Shown: positions 26,571-34,637 of the stretch, in pieces
Numbering within the stretch: position 1 is the first letter of the stretch
Layout: the number at the start of each line of letters is the position of its first letter
Origin: Streptosporangium album
GTDB lineage: Bacteria > Actinomycetota > Actinomycetes > Streptosporangiales > Streptosporangiaceae
Assembly (NCBI RefSeq): GCF_014203795.1
Contig: NZ_JACHJU010000007.1
Coordinates: forward strand, 62,001 to 126,000
Direction: 5' to 3'
Length of the DNA stretch: 64,000 nucleotides
The notes under the pieces: model-generated
What the model saw: only the letters and a program-made list of their open reading frames with translations
Told to the model about the DNA's origin: nothing
The model's database searches: none
Translations under genes and position numbers: made by a program

Positions 26571-27587
26571 CTACTTCACCGAGACGATGTTTCTCCAGAA
26601 GTTGCGCAGGCTCTCGTCGCCGCCGAACAACGAGCTGAAGATCGTGGAGTCCGCCATGAGCACGTCGCCGGCCCGCTCACCGCTCGGGGGCATCCACAGG
26701 AACATGTTGAACTCGGTGTTCCCGGCCTCGGCGAACGGATGCGGCCTGGACATGTCGATCGGCTGCCTGCCCAGCACGTGGATGACATCCGGCTCGTCGG
26801 TCGTCACCGCGTAGTGCGGCAGGTGCAAGTGGAAGTTGAAGGTGGTCACCCCTTCCAGCCATCCCTTGGTGTCCAGGTCTCTGGCGATCGACAGGGGGGC
26901 GATCCTGTTCGGCTCCCGCACCGCGGGACGCAGCCCGTAGCGGTTCTCGACAGGCACTCCGAGCCCTTCCATCAACGACCGGGTGTACCTGCCGAACCGT
27001 TGCTGGCGGGGAACCAGGAGGTCGCCGTGATGGTGGTACTCGACGTTTCGCACCTCCAGGTCGTCCGCCGCCCCGACGTCGTGATGCGGCCCCAGGACCA
27101 GGCAGGTTCCCTCCCGGCTGAGGAACTGCCGCAGCGCCTCGATCTCCTCAGGAGCGGCGTCCTGCCCGGTGATCATGTGGTCCAGTCCGAACACGAACAA
27201 GGTGTCGGTGTCCGCCAGCACCCGCTCGTCGAGCGGAGTGCGGAAACCGGCTTGATCGACGCGTTGGTACACGGGCACGGTGTGTCCCGTGGTCTCCGCG
27301 ACGAACTGCTGGAACGGCACCCAGGCCCAGAAGAACAACTCCAGCGTCCCCGCGATGCCCTGCTGGAAGCGCATCGGGTCGGACCACTTCGGATCCTCGT
27401 AGGCGGGCCAGGCGACGCGCCGGACCTCTGTCATCGTGGAGAACCGGTTGTCGAGCTCCGCCGGGTTCCTGCCGGCCTCGGCCGGATAGCTCCATGCGAC
27501 GTAGATGCTCACCCGTCGCCGGCCAGGGGTGTACTCGCGCGGCACGTGGTTCTGGTTGTACGTGCGCGCGGTCCTGGACTCGTTCAT
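26571..27587 (-). CDS. Conserved-looking protein of unknown function (GATase/ThuA-like central part)
   Basis: 338 residues, soluble, with no signal peptide. A central stretch (LADTDTLFVFGLDHMITGQD, then ALRQFLSREGTCLVLGPHHDVG) reads like a flavodoxin/GATase-type Rossmann-like domain. The N-terminus (SIYVAWSYPAEAG) and C-terminus (TEFNMFLWMPPSGERAGDVLM) are unlike families I know. It has several His (YHHHGD, NFHLHLPHYAV), so a metal site is possible. It lies 44 nt downstream of the 27632-28165 gene and is surely cotranscribed with it. Confidence 0.6.
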   Translation of the reverse strand: MNESRTARTYNQNHVPREYTPGRRRVSIYVAWSYPAEAGRNPAELDNRFSTMTEVRRVAWPAYEDPKWSDPMRFQQGIAGTLELFFWAWVPFQQFVAETTGHTVPVYQRVDQAGFRTPLDERVLADTDTLFVFGLDHMITGQDAAPEEIEALRQFLSREGTCLVLGPHHDVGAADDLEVRNVEYHHHGDLLVPRQQRFGRYTRSLMEGLGVPVENRYGLRPAVREPNRIAPLSIARDLDTKGWLEGVTTFNFHLHLPHYAVTTDEPDVIHVLGRQPIDMSRPHPFAEAGNTEFNMFLWMPPSGERAGDVLMADSTIFSSLFGGDESLRNFWRNIVSVK

Positions 27588-27631
27588 TCCATCTCCGATC
27601 TACAGGGATACGTGGGCGGCTGGACCGAAGA

Positions 27632-28165
27632 TCACTGCAGCTGGTCGAGCATCTCCGACAGGGCGCTCTTTATCCGCAGAGCCTTTTTGATTTCGTCGGC
27701 GGTGAAGTACGGATATTCTCCGTACTCGATGAAGCTCGGGCAGTGGTGCTCGCGGACGAACAGGGCGAACGCCTCGGGATTGGTTTTCCAGTCTTCGGGG
27801 AATCCCTCGAGATTCTCGAAAGCCGTGCTCACGCCTGCTTTGCTGAACAGCGCGATGGCGTCTTCGGTGTACTTGTCGAAGTCGGTGTCGAAGATGGCCT
27901 GGTACATGAAACGGGTGTCGTCGTCGAAGAGCACCCAGCGTAGATAGTGCAGCTTGAGCGGCGCGAGAAGATACGGGTCGCCTTCCAACGCCTTGGCGAG
28001 TGTGTGACCGTAGTCGCGTATCGCCTCGGCCCGGCCGGGCTTTACTTTCGCGATGATGGTGAACCCGTAACACGCCGGGGTCCTCGGAAAGACAGGGCCG
28101 TATTTCCCCTGCTCGAGCTGGTCGGTCTCCTTGGGGATGACAACTGCCTGTGGCCTGATTTCCAT
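27632..28165 (-). CDS. Unknown protein, probable ferredoxin-like alpha/beta-barrel repeat
   Basis: 177 residues from the ATG at 28165 (MEIRPQAVVIPKE); an upstream in-frame start at 28189 is less likely. The stretch YGFTIIAKVKPGRAEAIRDY followed by KLHYLRWVLFDDDTRFMYQA and FDTDFDKYTEDA resembles ferredoxin-like small domains seen in some peroxidase-associated proteins. No catalytic residues can be named. It is the first gene of a two-gene unit with 26571-27587. Confidence 0.55.
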   Translation of the reverse strand: MEIRPQAVVIPKETDQLEQGKYGPVFPRTPACYGFTIIAKVKPGRAEAIRDYGHTLAKALEGDPYLLAPLKLHYLRWVLFDDDTRFMYQAIFDTDFDKYTEDAIALFSKAGVSTAFENLEGFPEDWKTNPEAFALFVREHHCPSFIEYGEYPYFTADEIKKALRIKSALSEMLDQLQ

Positions 28166-28309
28166 TCCGGTTCCTCCGTCATCTGGCAAGGAAGAACCTC
28201 ACACTATGGGACGAATACGACCGGATCACCACATCGGTATCACAGCATTTGTCGGTATTTTAGGTGATCGTCTTTTACGTCCCGGCGATCGCCGCCGGCC
28301 GTCATGGCC

Positions 28310-28359
28310 GCGGCCACCGCGCGGTCGTCGCGTCTCGGCGACGATCGCGCGGTGGCCGC
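28310..28359. terminator. Strong hairpin after the 28377 gene
   Basis: A perfect 14-bp stem GCGGCCACCGCGCG (28310-28323) / 28346-28359, with further pairing possible inside the loop (GTCGTCGC/GCGAC). It lies 18 bp downstream of the small secreted-protein stop on the minus strand and separates it from the 28165 operon. Confidence 0.7.
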
Positions 28360-28376
28360 TTGAATCCGCCCGGCGG

Positions 28377-28748
28377 CTACTCGGCGGCAGCCTCGGAGCC
28401 GCAGGGCACCGTGGCGGCGGGAGTGAGCTCACTCGCCGCGACGGCCTGGGCGGAGCCCGAGTCGGTTCCGCTGCCGGAAGCGCCGGACTCGGCCGCGACG
28501 GCGGGCACCGAGTCGGCGGGCTTGACCTCGGCGGCGCGCGCGACCTCATGTTCCTTGCCGTTCACGGTGGCGATGAGCTTGCCGTCCTTCTCGGTCACCT
28601 TGACGGCGGCGCTCTCGCACGCCGGAACGACCCGCGCTCCGCTCTGGGCCCCGTCGGCGTTGGCGGCGGCGGTGAGCGTGGCGGTGAGCGCCAGGCCGAG
28701 CACACCCGCGGAAAGCGCCAGCCGTACGCGCTTGCTGAGCATTCGCAT
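28377..28748 (-). CDS. Small secreted protein of unknown function
   Basis: 123 residues. The signal peptide is about residues 1-32 (MRMLSKRVRLALSAGVLGLA then LTAAANADG). The mature part has two Cys (VPACESAA and TVPCGSEA) bracketing an Ala/Ser/Gly-rich low-complexity stretch, and a short beta-like segment KVTEKDGKLIATVNGKE. It is divergent from the two-component genes at 28892 (143 bp apart), so it may be a target of that system. I do not recognise a family. Confidence 0.65.
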   Translation of the reverse strand: MRMLSKRVRLALSAGVLGLALTATLTAAANADGAQSGARVVPACESAAVKVTEKDGKLIATVNGKEHEVARAAEVKPADSVPAVAAESGASGSGTDSGSAQAVAASELTPAATVPCGSEAAAE

Positions 28749-28891
28749 CTCCTTCTGATCGTCGACCCGTCTGAATCGACGTCTTTTCGTATCGAACGGA
28801 AAGAGAGTGCCACGCGCTACCTGAAGCGAAGCTGAAGCCGGCCGAGAAGATCTTCGGGTTCGCTTTAGGTCGATTCATGCAAACTGTAGGG

Positions 28892-29209
28892 ATGCGTGTG
28901 CTGTTGGTGGAGGACGAGCGGCGGCTGGCCGAGCTCGTGAAGAGTGGTCTCGCGGGCGAGGGCTTCGCCGTCGACATCGCGCTCACGCCCAAGGAGTTCG
29001 CCGTGCTGCACAGCCTGGCCCGGCGTCCCGGCGAGGTGGTGTCCAAGGCGGAGCTTCTCGAACAGGCGTGGGACTTCGCCTACGCGGGCGATCCCAGCAT
29101 CGTCGAGGTCTATATCAGCGCCCTCCACCGGAAGATCGACGCCCCCTTCGGCCGCTCGTCCCTGGTGACCGTGCGCGGCGCCGGCTACCGGCTGGACGGG
29201 CTGCTCTGA
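28892..29209 (+). CDS. OmpR-type response regulator with most of the receiver domain deleted
   Basis: 105 residues from the ATG at 28892 (an in-frame ATG at 28877 is also possible). Residues 1-30 are a normal receiver start (MRVLLVEDERRLAELVKSGL, with the acidic pair ED). At about 28981 the sequence jumps to LTPKEFAVLHSLARRPGEVV, which in the family begins the C-terminal winged helix at about residue 150. Some 120 residues, including the phospho-acceptor Asp and the switch Thr/Lys, are gone, yet the frame is kept. The winged helix is complete (SIVEVYISALHRKID, VRGAGYRL). It overlaps the kinase gene by 1 nt (TGATG). Confidence 0.8.
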   Translation: MRVLLVEDERRLAELVKSGLAGEGFAVDIALTPKEFAVLHSLARRPGEVVSKAELLEQAWDFAYAGDPSIVEVYISALHRKIDAPFGRSSLVTVRGAGYRLDGLL

Positions 29210-30573
29210 TGCGCGGACGCCAGGGGTGGGCGGCTCGGATGCGGCTTCACCCGCCCGCGCGCTGGTCGGTACGGCTGCGCGCCACGATCGCGGCCACCCT
29301 CATCGTGGCCGTCGCGCTCGGCGGAGCGTCGGCTGTACTGACGACGGTGCTGCGAGACAACCTCGAGGAGAGCGCGACGAAGGACGCCGCGCGGCGGGCC
29401 GCGGCGGTGTCCGAGGCCCTGTCCACATCCTCTCCGGCGATCGCCGAGACGGTGCGCCCCGCAGAGACGGTGCGCCCCGCAGAGACGGTGCGGCCTGGCA
29501 CGCCGACCGTCCAGGACCCCGACCTCCAGATCAGCCGCCTCGACGAACCACCGCGAACAGACTGGGACACCGCCGGGTACATGGTGGCCAGCACAGCCGT
29601 CGAGGACGGCACCGACGTCGTGACGGTCACCGCGCGCAGCTCGTTGGAACCGGCGCGGAACGCCCTGCGGGTCCTGCGCCGCCTGCTCGTCTTCGGGGTC
29701 CCCACGCTGCTCCTGCTCGTCGCGGGGCTGACGTGGTTCTTCGTGGGCAAGGCGCTGGTTCCGGTGTCCGCGATCCGGGCGAAGCTGGCCGACATCACGG
29801 CCCGCGACCTGCATCTGCGGGTCCCGGTGCCGAGCGCGCGGGACGAGATCGCCTCGCTCGCCCGTACGGTCAACGCCACCCTGGATCGGCTGGAGAACGC
29901 CGTCGAGCAGCACAAGCGGTTCGTCGCGGACGCGGCCCACGAACTGCGCAGCCCGATCGCGGCGCTGCGCACCCGCCTGGAGCTGGCCGCCCACGAGGAC
30001 GCGGCCCGTGAGGCACTCACCGACGTGGAGCGGTTGCAGTCGCTCACGGCCGACCTGCTCCTGCTGGCCCGGTTGGACGCGGGAGAACCGCCCCGGCGCG
30101 AGGAGGTCGACCTCGGGCAGGTGGCCGCGGAGGAAGCCCTGCGCCCGCGGCCCCGCCCGGATGTCCGGGTCCGCCTGGCCGTGCAACCCGACGTGGTGGT
30201 CGACGGCTCCCGCTCCCACCTGGCCCGGCTGATCACCAACCTGGTCGACAACGCCGTACGGCACGCGCGCGCAGCCGTCGAGGTGCGCGTCGCGAACGAG
30301 GGCGGCGTGGCCATGCTCGAAGTACGCGACGACGGGCCGGGTGTCCCTCCCGAGCATCGCGAGGCGGTGTTCGACCGCTTCACGCGGCTCGACTGGGCGC
30401 GGGCCCGAGACTCGGGCGGATCGGGTCTCGGGCTGGCGATCGTGTGGGAGATCGCCGTGCTGCACGGCGGAAGCGTGTCCATCGCCGACCGAGGTGCCGG
30501 CGCCTGTTTCGTGGTGCGGCTCGACGCGGTGCCACAGCCCGGCGCCGCGGTGGCCTTGGCCCCGCCCGCCTGA
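29209..30573 (+). CDS. Sensor histidine kinase (HisKA/HATPase_c)
   Basis: 454 residues from the ATG at 29209. Membrane helix 1 is at ~22-47, followed by an extracytoplasmic loop of ~115 residues holding an ETVRPA tandem repeat. Helix 2 (~LLVFGVPTLLLLVAGLTWFF) leads into a HAMP region. The H-box is DAAHELRSPIAALRTRLELA (His244), the N-box LVDNAVRHA (Asn348) and the G-box SGGSGLGLAIVWEI. All catalytic motifs are intact. It is coupled to the regulator that lacks its phospho-acceptor, so either it signals to another regulator or the pair is decaying. Confidence 0.92.
   Translation: MRGRQGWAARMRLHPPARWSVRLRATIAATLIVAVALGGASAVLTTVLRDNLEESATKDAARRAAAVSEALSTSSPAIAETVRPAETVRPAETVRPGTPTVQDPDLQISRLDEPPRTDWDTAGYMVASTAVEDGTDVVTVTARSSLEPARNALRVLRRLLVFGVPTLLLLVAGLTWFFVGKALVPVSAIRAKLADITARDLHLRVPVPSARDEIASLARTVNATLDRLENAVEQHKRFVADAAHELRSPIAALRTRLELAAHEDAAREALTDVERLQSLTADLLLLARLDAGEPPRREEVDLGQVAAEEALRPRPRPDVRVRLAVQPDVVVDGSRSHLARLITNLVDNAVRHARAAVEVRVANEGGVAMLEVRDDGPGVPPEHREAVFDRFTRLDWARARDSGGSGLGLAIVWEIAVLHGGSVSIADRGAGACFVVRLDAVPQPGAAVALAPPA
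29446..29499 (+). repeat. Tandem 18-bp repeat in the kinase sensor loop
   Basis: GAGACGGTGCGCCCCGCA occurs twice exactly (29446-29463, 29464-29481) and a third, diverged copy follows. It encodes ETVRPA-ETVRPA-ETVRPG in the extracytoplasmic loop, just after membrane helix 1. Unit length is a multiple of 3, so slippage would change repeat number without breaking the frame. Confidence 0.8.
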
Positions 30574-30689
30574 CCCGGGCACGGTGACGAGCCGCACCGA
30601 CCTGACTAGTCGGTGGTTTGCTGACATGGGGTTGATGTCGCAGTAAGCCGGTGGATAGGGATGGTCGATGCTGTTCGGGGGTGGTCGTG

Positions 30690-30945
30690 ATGGCGACCGC
30701 GCCGCACGCGGGCGGGGTGCCGGTGGTCGACGACACCGGGGACCGCAAGGACGGCACCGCCACCGCGCACACCGCCCATCAGTACCTGGGTTCGGTCGGG
30801 AAGATCGAGAACGGGATCGTGGCGGTGACCACCCTGTGGGCCGACGAGCGGGTCTACTATCCGCTGCACGCGCTGCCCTATACCCCTGCGGGCCGGTTGC
30901 CTCGCGGCCGCAGCGATCCGGCGTTTCGCACCAAGCCGCACCAGG
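30690..30945 (+). mobile_element. IS701-type transposase fragment
   Basis: The frame reads VPVVDDTGDRKDGTATAHTA then QYLGSVGKIENGIVAVTTLW, which is the first catalytic-Asp region of IS701-family transposases. It continues to FRTKPH and then loses similarity. Start and C-terminal catalytic parts are missing. No inverted repeats were found. It marks an insertion just downstream of the kinase gene. Confidence 0.65.
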
Positions 30946-31089
30946 GCTCCTGGGCCCCGATGAATGAGGCGCACACGCCGATCGACGCCGCCCGCGAGCT
31001 TGCCTGGAGAGGTCCCCAAGCACCGGGCGCCTGGACCACGGTCGTGCGGCGGTTCCGCGCGCTGCCGCCTCGTCTTTCCCGGCCGCCGA

Positions 31090-31188
31090 CCTGGCCGAGA
31101 TCGTGCGCCTCTACGGCCTGCGCACCTGGATCGACTCGGCCTGTCCGCCGGGGAGTTCGACGAGCTGCACGCGAAGGGGGTCATCTGA
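31090..31188 (+). pseudogene. C-terminal fragment of an upstream catabolic gene (CoA-transferase-like tail?)
   Basis: Before the cyclase gene the sequence reads VRLYGLRTWIDS and, in the next frame, LGLSAGEFDELHAKGVI and stop. The ending resembles the C-terminus of CaiB/BaiF CoA-transferases (LGLSxxEIxxLxAxGxI). A frame change lies between the halves. The stop overlaps the cyclase ATG by 1 nt (TGATG), as in an intact operon. The family guess is weak. Confidence 0.3.
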
Positions 31189-31768
31189 TGCACGAACCGT
31201 GGGAGGCGGTGGCCGGCGCCCGCGTGTTCGATCTGGCCCAGCCCAAAGGCTTCGCCGCCCTGGGCATCGACGCCTTCGTCCCCTACGTGGGCCGTGCCGT
31301 GCTGCTCGACATAGCGGCTGTACGCGGCGTCGCCGCGCTGCCGCCCGGCTACGAGATCACGACCGAGGACCTGGACGAGGCGGCGGACGGGTTGGACATC
31401 GGACCCGGTGAGGCCGTCCTGATCGGCACCGGCTGGTCACGCCACTGGGCCGAACCCGACCTCTTCACAGGTCAATCCGGTGGCGCCCCAGGTCCCGGCG
31501 CGGTGGCCGGACGCCGGCTGGCCGACCACCGCCCGCGCCTGGTAGGTGCGGAGACCATCGCCTTCGAGCACATCGCCGCAGGACACGGTCACGCCGCACT
31601 CCCGTACACCGGATCCTCCTCGTCGAGGAAGGGATCAACATCATCGATACCATGCGCCTGGCCGAGCTCCTCGACTCCGGCGTCCGCGAGTTTCTGCTCA
31701 TCGTGAGCCCGCTCCCCGTGGTCGGCGCGACGGGCGCCCCGGTCAGGCCGCTGGCGGTGACCCGATGA
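31188..31768 (+). pseudogene. Cyclase family (kynurenine formamidase-like) gene, deleted and frameshifted
   Basis: The N-terminus (GARVFDLAQPKG) and the core (GIDAFVPYVGRAVLLDIAAVRGV, then GEAVLIGTGWSRHW) are clearly of the cyclase family. Between them the ~70 residues with the metal-binding HxGTHxDxPxH motif are missing (junction at about 31245-31260), so the enzyme would be inactive. After LP near 31605 the frame shifts, and the C-terminus LLVEEGINIIDTMRLAELLD continues in another frame to the stop at 31766-31768. It overlaps the MmgE/PrpD start by 4 nt (ATGA). Confidence 0.75.
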
Positions 31769-32573
31769 CGACGTTCGCCGCCCGCCTGGCGCGCTTCGCC
31801 ACCGGCTGCCGGGACGACGGACTGCCGGCCGAGGTCGCCGCCGACGCCGTCGACCGGGTGCGTACGGGCTCGACGGGGAAGGGGTCGCGCCGGCGATCGG
31901 GATCGCGGCCAGCATGGGAGCCGGGCTGCTGGAGGCCAACCGCGCCGACGGGACGGTGAAACGGGTGCATTGCGGGTGGGCCGCACACGCGGGGGTGACG
32001 GCCGCGGCGCTGGCCCGCGAGGGGCTGACCGGGCCGCCGACCGTGCTGGAGGGCCGCTTCGGGTTCTTCGCCGCCTACCTCGACGGCCGCGGCGACGCCG
32101 ACGCCCTGCTGGCCGGACTGGGGAAGCGCTGGGAGGTCACCCGGGCGGTCTACAAACCCTACCCGGCCAACCACTTCACCCATCCGGCCATCGACTGCGC
32201 GTTCGCCCTGCGCGCCGGCGATCTCGATCCGGGCGACATCGAGGAGATCGAGCTGGGCGTCCCGGCACGGTTGGCCCTGGCCGGACGGGTCAGGTGCGTG
32301 GCCGACGACCGGGCCTCGGGTCTGTTCCCGCTGAGTTTCGGCGCTGTCCTGCGGATTCGTACCAGAGGCGGAACTACGCTCACCCATCGGGTGGACTCCT
32401 CCAGAGGTGGGCCCGGCAACCCTCTGTCGTCTGAGGAGTTGGCGTTGAAGTTCCGGCTCAACGCCAGCCGGGCCCTGCCGGAGGAGGCCGTCACCGCCCT
32501 CGATCGCCGTATCGCCGGGCCGGCCGAGGCGCAGGACGCGCGTCACATCGCGCTGATCTCGCCCGTCACGTAG
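31765..32573 (+). pseudogene. MmgE/PrpD family gene with a large internal deletion
   Basis: The N-terminus (MTTFAARLARFATGCRDDGL, PAEVAADAVDRV) starts at 31765, overlapping the cyclase stop. At ~31861 it jumps, with a frame change, to GVAPAIGIAASMGAGLLEAN, which belongs about 120 residues further on in the family. The rest (VKRVHCGWAAHAGVTAAALA, YPANHFTHPAIDCA, LSSEELALKFR) is a good MmgE/PrpD C-terminal two-thirds. Length is about 270 codons instead of ~450. It is not functional as read. Confidence 0.75.
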
Positions 32574-32626
32574 GGATCGTCCGGATGCGGCTGGACCCGT
32601 GTCTCGTCGGGCCGGCCGCGGGGAGA

Positions 32627-33259
32627 TCACGAGGGGCGGATGAGCCCCTTTCTCGTGGCGGTGGCGACGGCGGCGGTGCGTGAGTCGACGCCGAGTTTGG
32701 CGTAGATGTGCACGAGGTGGGTCTTGACGGTGGTTTCGCTCAGGAACATCTGCTTGCCGATCTGCCGGTTGGACAGGCCCGCGGCGACGTGGCCGAGCAC
32801 CTCCAGTTCCCTCGGGCTGAGCACGGCATCCGGGGTGCGCACCCGGCCAAGCAACCGTGATGCGACGCTGGGCGCCAGCGCGCTGGCGCCGGTGGCGGCC
32901 GAGCGGATGGCGGCGTGCAGATCGTCGGAGGGGGCGTCCTTGAGCAGGTAGCCGGTCGCGCCGGCCTCGATGGCGGCCAAGATGTCGGCGTCGGTGTCGA
33001 AGGTGGTGAGCACCAGCACCCTGGGACCGCCGAGCGCGACGATCTGCCTGGTCGCCTCACTGCCATGGATGCCCGCGCCGAGCTGGAGGTCCATCAGGAC
33101 GACATCGGGGGCGAGCTCGCGCGCCGCCTCGACGCCCTCCTCTCCGGTGGCGGCCTCACCGACCAGCTCGAAGTCGGGCTGCCCGGCGAGCATCGCGCGG
33201 ATCCCCGAGCGCACCACGGGGTGGTCGTCCACGAGGAGGAGCCTGATCGGTCCCGTCAT
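32627..33259 (-). CDS. NarL/FixJ-type response regulator
   Basis: 210 residues. The receiver domain has the acidic pair DDH (residues ~9-11), phospho-acceptor in DVVLMDLQLG (about Asp54), Thr in VLTTFDTD and Lys in LLKDAPSDDL. The LuxR-type HTH is LSPRELEVLGHVAAGLSNRQIG followed by SETTVKTHLVHIYAKLGV. It overlaps the kinase stop by 4 nt. The probable target is the divergent ABC exporter at 34638. Confidence 0.95.
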   Translation of the reverse strand: MTGPIRLLLVDDHPVVRSGIRAMLAGQPDFELVGEAATGEEGVEAARELAPDVVLMDLQLGAGIHGSEATRQIVALGGPRVLVLTTFDTDADILAAIEAGATGYLLKDAPSDDLHAAIRSAATGASALAPSVASRLLGRVRTPDAVLSPRELEVLGHVAAGLSNRQIGKQMFLSETTVKTHLVHIYAKLGVDSRTAAVATATRKGLIRPS

Positions 33260-34464
33260 CGGCCGGCTCCCTCGACGACTGGCAGGGGGAGCATGGCCGC
33301 GATCGCCGTGCCCTCCCCCGGCGTGGACTCGACGGTGAGGCTCCCTCCCAGCGCGGCCACCCGGTCACGCATGGCGCGCAGGCCGTACCCGGTGCCCGCC
33401 GTACGGGCCGGGGTCCGTGCCGGGTCGAAGCCGCGGCCGTCGTCGTAGACATCCAGCACGATCATGTCTTCCAGATAGGTCAGGGTCACGCTGGCGTGCT
33501 CGGCCTCGGAGTGGCGGCTGACGTTACCCAGCGCGCCCTGAGCGATACGCAGCAGCGCGAGGTCGTAGTCGGCCGACAGCGGCACCGGCGTGCCCGACAC
33601 CTCAAACCGCACCCGGGTAGCGGTACCCGCGGCGGCCGAGTCACTGATCCTGCGCAACGCGGCGGTCAAGGAGGAGTGCTGCAGGGCGGGCGGAGCCAGC
33701 GCGCGGACGAAGTTGCGCGCCTCCTCCAGGTTCTCCTGGGCGGCGCGCTCGGCCTCGGTGATACGCCACCCGGCCTCGTCGGGCCGGTCGGCGAGGTCGC
33801 GACGGGCGGCGCGCAGCAGCAGGATGATGCTGGACATGCCCTGGGCGAGGGTGTCGTGGATCTCCCTGGCCAGCCGCTCGCGCTCGGCCAGACGCGCCGA
33901 TTCGCTCTCCACCCGCACCAGCTTGCCGCGGGTGGCGACCAGGTCTTCGATGAGCAGGCGGCGCTGCTCACTCTCGGAATAGAGGGCCTTGTAGACCAGC
34001 CCCATGAGGGTCGCCACCACCGCGCCGATGGTCGGCCCGATCACCTGCGGGGCGGTCAGACCGCCCGCGTGCCAGCTGGCCGCGGCGACAGCCGCAGCGG
34101 TGAGCACGATGACACCGGGCAGCGCGACCAGCAGCGGCAGCAGGTGCAGGTAGGCGAAGAACAGCGGGAAGGCCAGCCAGACGAACCGCGGTGAGCTCAG
34201 CGCCAGCGCCGCCCAGCCCAGCGTCACCGCCACCAGCCAGATGCGTCCCAGCAGCAGATGCGTGGGGCCGCCGAAGTGCGGCAGCCGCCCCTCGATGACG
34301 ATCCCCGCCGCATACAGCACACCGAGCAGGACGCCCCAGGTCACGAGGGCCGTGCGGCCCTCGTGCGCGACCCCGGCGACAGCGATCACCAGGAGGACCG
34401 CGAAGGTCCCGTGGATGGCCCACCTGAGCAGCTTGAGCGCCGGCGGAAACGGAAAGTTCATCAT
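33256..34464 (-). CDS. Sensor histidine kinase of the NarX/DesK (HisKA_3) type
   Basis: 402 residues with five to six N-terminal membrane helices (residues ~10-160), a short linker, then the HisKA_3 motif EREIHDTLAQGMSSIILLLR-type (ERLAREIHDTLAQGM) with the phospho-accepting His. A HATPase_c domain follows (TGYGLRAMRDRVAALGGSL). It senses membrane or ligand stress and phosphorylates the overlapping regulator. The gene is divergent from the ABC permease/ATPase pair, as in antibiotic- or lipid-stress systems. Confidence 0.93.
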   Translation of the reverse strand: MMNFPFPPALKLLRWAIHGTFAVLLVIAVAGVAHEGRTALVTWGVLLGVLYAAGIVIEGRLPHFGGPTHLLLGRIWLVAVTLGWAALALSSPRFVWLAFPLFFAYLHLLPLLVALPGVIVLTAAAVAAASWHAGGLTAPQVIGPTIGAVVATLMGLVYKALYSESEQRRLLIEDLVATRGKLVRVESESARLAERERLAREIHDTLAQGMSSIILLLRAARRDLADRPDEAGWRITEAERAAQENLEEARNFVRALAPPALQHSSLTAALRRISDSAAAGTATRVRFEVSGTPVPLSADYDLALLRIAQGALGNVSRHSEAEHASVTLTYLEDMIVLDVYDDGRGFDPARTPARTAGTGYGLRAMRDRVAALGGSLTVESTPGEGTAIAAMLPLPVVEGAGR

Positions 34465-34637
34465 TTCTCACTAAGAGTAGGTGATGACCTAATGCGGCGC
34501 ATCGTGCAAAAGATGTATTGCGGCTGTCCGAAAGAGCCAACCCGGACGGATCGTCTTCACGATGTGCGAGGAAGGCCCGCTGCCGCAGGCTGGAAAGCGT
34601 CCAGACCAACCCACTCCATATCAACAGGGGATGCGCC

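Noticed and set aside
29446..29499. Possible CRISPR-like repeat
   Set aside because: The units are adjacent without spacers and in frame within the kinase gene; it is a coding tandem repeat.
30964..31188. 74-codon frame beginning in the IS701 debris
   Set aside because: Only the last ~15 residues look like protein; treated as the tail of a destroyed gene instead.
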